Source of the DNA: an uncultured Eubacteriales bacterium
GTDB lineage: Bacteria > Bacillota > Clostridia > Lachnospirales > Lachnospiraceae
Reading direction: 5' to 3'
Length of the DNA: 7,739 bases
NCBI GenBank assembly: GCA_902783795.1
Contig: CACZSO010000312.1
Coordinates: forward strand, 1-7,739
Shown here piece by piece: positions 6,635-7,739 of this stretch; within the stretch, counting starts at the first letter, position 1; each line of letters starts with the position of its first letter. The notes beneath the pieces are model-generated. The model worked only from the letters and a program-made list of their open reading frames with translations. It ran no database searches and was not told the origin of the DNA. The position numbers and the translations under genes were made by a program.

Positions 6635-6740
6635 GACACCTCATCCGGCCCTTCGGGCCACCTTCCCCTCAAGGGGAAGGCTATTAAGGGCTTCCCCTTG
6701 AGGGGAAGCTGTCAGCCGAAAGGCTGACTGATGAGGTGTC
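6635..6740. repeat. 106-bp palindromic (REP/MITE-like) multi-hairpin element
   Basis: The ends are perfect 11-base inverted repeats, GACACCTCATC (6635-6645) and GATGAGGTGTC (6730-6740). Inside lie four hairpins: GGCCC-TTC-GGGCC (6647-6659); CCTTCCCCT-CA-AGGGGAAGG (6661-6680); GCTTCCCCT-TG-AGGGGAAGC (6690-6709); and GTCAGCC-GAAA-GGCTGAC (6711-6728). The two middle hairpins can instead pair with each other as an 18-base perfect stem (6662-6679 with 6691-6708). There is no coding potential. I recall closely similar CACCTCATC...CTTCCCCT...GATGAGGTG sequences scattered between genes in gut Clostridia, so I read this as a repeated non-autonomous element, but copy number cannot be seen here. No target-site duplication is evident. 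It lies between two divergent promoters. Confidence 0.8.
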
Positions 6741-6760
6741 CCCTATACTAAAATACCTAC

Positions 6761-6789
6761 TTGTATGATCGGCAAAAAAAGATTATAAT
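6761..6789 (+). promoter_or_regulatory. sigma-A promoter of the flavin-binding protein gene
   Basis: A -35 box TTGTAT (6761-6766) and a perfect -10 box TATAAT (6784-6789) are separated by 17 bases. AGGAGG follows at 6808-6813, nine bases before ATG 6823. The spacer includes a run of seven A. Confidence 0.75.
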
Positions 6790-6822
6790 AAACTAAAGAT
6801 TTATCATAGGAGGTTTTTTGAT

Positions 6823-7224
6823 ATGTCGAATGTTGAAAAAGTATTAGATTATCTTAACGAGGCAAAAGTCTTTTATTTCCTGACCACCGACGGTGACCAG
6901 CCTAAAGGCCGTCCTTTTGGCTTTAAGCTGTTGTATAACGGTGTCCTGTATTTCGGCTGCGGCACATTCAAGAATGTGTTCAAGCAGCTGGAAGCTAATC
7001 CGAAGGTAGAAGTTCTGGCCATGAAGGATGGCGGCTTTATGCGTTACGACGGCAAAGCCACCATCGTTAAGGATGATGCTGTTCTTCAGGCAGTCCGTGA
7101 AGCTTCTCCGGGCATCATGGAAATGTATGACAAAAACGGATGGGAAATGGGCGTCTTCTATCTGGCTGACGGCCATGCAGAGATCCGCGGCATGATGGAT
7201 CTGATCGAAGAATTTGACGTCTGA
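6823..7224 (+). CDS. pyridoxamine 5'-phosphate oxidase-like FMN-binding split-barrel protein
   Basis: This 133-residue cytoplasmic protein has the layout of the small PNPOx-like flavoprotein family: an N-terminal helix, then strand FYFLTT (17-22), a turn to KGRPFGF (28-34), strand VLYFGCG (41-47), the helix FKNVFKQLEANPKVEV (49-64) and later strands. In this fold Lys, Arg and Ser/Thr side chains from the first strands bind FMN phosphate at a dimer interface. Gly29-Arg30-Pro31 and Thr48-Lys50 lie where such contacts are expected, but the exact ligands are inferred. Members act as flavin reductases, nitroimidazole reductases or unknown oxidoreductases. True PdxH is longer, so pyridoxal phosphate synthesis is unlikely. 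Length is normal for the small subfamily. It has its own promoter and a strong terminator, so it is probably monocistronic. Confidence 0.85.
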   Translation: MSNVEKVLDYLNEAKVFYFLTTDGDQPKGRPFGFKLLYNGVLYFGCGTFKNVFKQLEANPKVEVLAMKDGGFMRYDGKATIVKDDAVLQAVREASPGIMEMYDKNGWEMGVFYLADGHAEIRGMMDLIEEFDV

Positions 7225-7234
7225 TCGTTAAATT

Positions 7235-7281
7235 AAAAAACAGGGGGCCGGACCTTTTTGGTCCAGCCCCCGTATCTTTTT
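7235..7281. terminator. bidirectional terminator between flavoprotein and transglutaminase-like genes
   Basis: GGGGGC (7243-7248) pairs with GCCCCC (7266-7271) and GGACC (7250-7254) with GGTCC (7260-7264), interrupted by one C-A mismatch, around a TTTTT loop. The plus strand has five T at 7277-7281. The minus strand has six T (complement of A7235-7240) two bases past the stem. The plus-strand T-run overlaps the stop codon of the reverse gene. Confidence 0.9.
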
Positions 7282-7739
7282 ATTTCGCTAATTTAACTGT
7301 CATTTCTTCATTCCAGCGATGGGTCTTTGAAGCCTCTTCAGCCCCGATATTGAACCAGGTGTAAACGATCTCATCTCCTGCATCGTCCCAGGTAACATCT
7401 ATCATCCGCCAGCTTTCTTCCAGTTCTATCAGATTCCACATATGCAAAGCTGTTCCTGCCTCATCATAGAAGGCTGCATCCACTGCCTCTCCCCGCTGAT
7501 AACGTATATTTAAGCCTGCCAGGGTCCCCACCAGATAGAAGGCATCCGAATAACCATCGCAGTCCGCCCGTCCATCCAGCAATGCGCCTACAGTGGTATC
7601 TCTGTCTGTCTTACCCTCCTCCGTGCTGTATGTGATGCGTCTGCATAAGGCATCGTGGATATTCCGCGCCATGGTGAGCGCATCCTCATCTTCACATTCC
7701 GAAGCCATTTTAAGAGCGGATCCTAAACAGCCTTTCAAG
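7280..7739 (-). CDS. transglutaminase-like domain protein, N-terminus outside the window
   Basis: The last 152 or so codons of a reverse-strand gene are visible; the frame is still open at the right edge, so the true start lies beyond it. The visible part carries the transglutaminase-like (papain-fold) Cys-His-Asp signature. Numbering from the TTG at 7738 as residue 1: Cys60 in GRADCDGYSDAF, His99 in LHMWN, and Asp114 in WRMIDVTWDD. The helix with IHDALCRRITYS and the segment DTTVGALLDG before the cysteine are also typical. In bacteria this family usually acts as cysteine proteases or amidases, often on secreted or membrane-attached proteins; the missing N-terminus probably holds any signal peptide. 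Substrate and location cannot be told. Its end shares a bidirectional terminator with the flavoprotein gene. Confidence 0.88.
   Translation of the reverse strand, partial: LKGCLGSALKMASECEDEDALTMARNIHDALCRRITYSTEEGKTDRDTTVGALLDGRADCDGYSDAFYLVGTLAGLNIRYQRGEAVDAAFYDEAGTALHMWNLIELEESWRMIDVTWDDAGDEIVYTWFNIGAEEASKTHRWNEEMTVKLAK

Noticed and set aside
6728..6735. CTGATGAG next to a GAAA loop, resembling a hammerhead ribozyme core
   Set aside because: The GAAA is the loop of a perfect 7-bp hairpin and comes before CTGATGAG. The required stem II followed by a CGAAAC strand and a cleavage site is absent, and CTGATGAG is part of the terminal repeat.
6635..6740. Cloverleaf-like fold that might be a tRNA or a small structured RNA gene
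   Set aside because: It lacks a T-loop sequence, anticodon arm geometry and acceptor features, and no promoter reads into it. A repeated palindromic element explains it better.

Overview
The window looks like chromosome from a gut-type Clostridia bacterium (Bacillota, probably Lachnospiraceae or Oscillospiraceae). This is inferred from strong AGGAGG ribosome binding sites, textbook sigma-A promoters, compact U-tailed terminators, the mix of families, and a palindromic repeat of a kind I recall from gut Clostridia. No marker gene fixes the species.

Layout from left to right. Positions 1-147 are the tail of a DUF4097-like beta-solenoid protein. A clear sigma-A promoter then drives a zinc-dependent medium-chain alcohol/polyol dehydrogenase (252-1310), which ends at a strong terminator. 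Next comes a lipoprotein of unknown function (1597-2910). It converges on a reverse-strand pair of paralogous type-B carboxylesterases, and a bidirectional terminator separates them. The upstream esterase (4719-6563) carries a C-terminal domain that I recognise as DUF4298, normally a small free-standing protein. The downstream esterase (2975-4543) has Val in place of the last Gly of its GxSxG nucleophile elbow. A 106-bp multi-hairpin palindromic element (6635-6740) sits between the divergent promoters of the DUF4298-fused esterase and a small FMN-binding split-barrel protein (6823-7224). A second bidirectional terminator separates that gene from a reverse-strand transglutaminase-like protein (7280 to beyond the right edge).

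The genes look like mostly independent units: each has its own promoter, terminator or both. The two esterases may be a co-regulated pair, since both have a TATAATAACT sequence upstream, but the shared substrate is unknown. The dehydrogenase, esterases and flavin protein are soluble cytoplasmic enzymes by sequence (no signal peptides). The lipoprotein is membrane-anchored.

I found no multi-gene defence, CRISPR, phage or secretion system. The points most worth a second look are the esterase-DUF4298 fusion, the altered nucleophile elbow in the second esterase, and the palindromic element, which has two mutually exclusive folds and abuts an esterase promoter.
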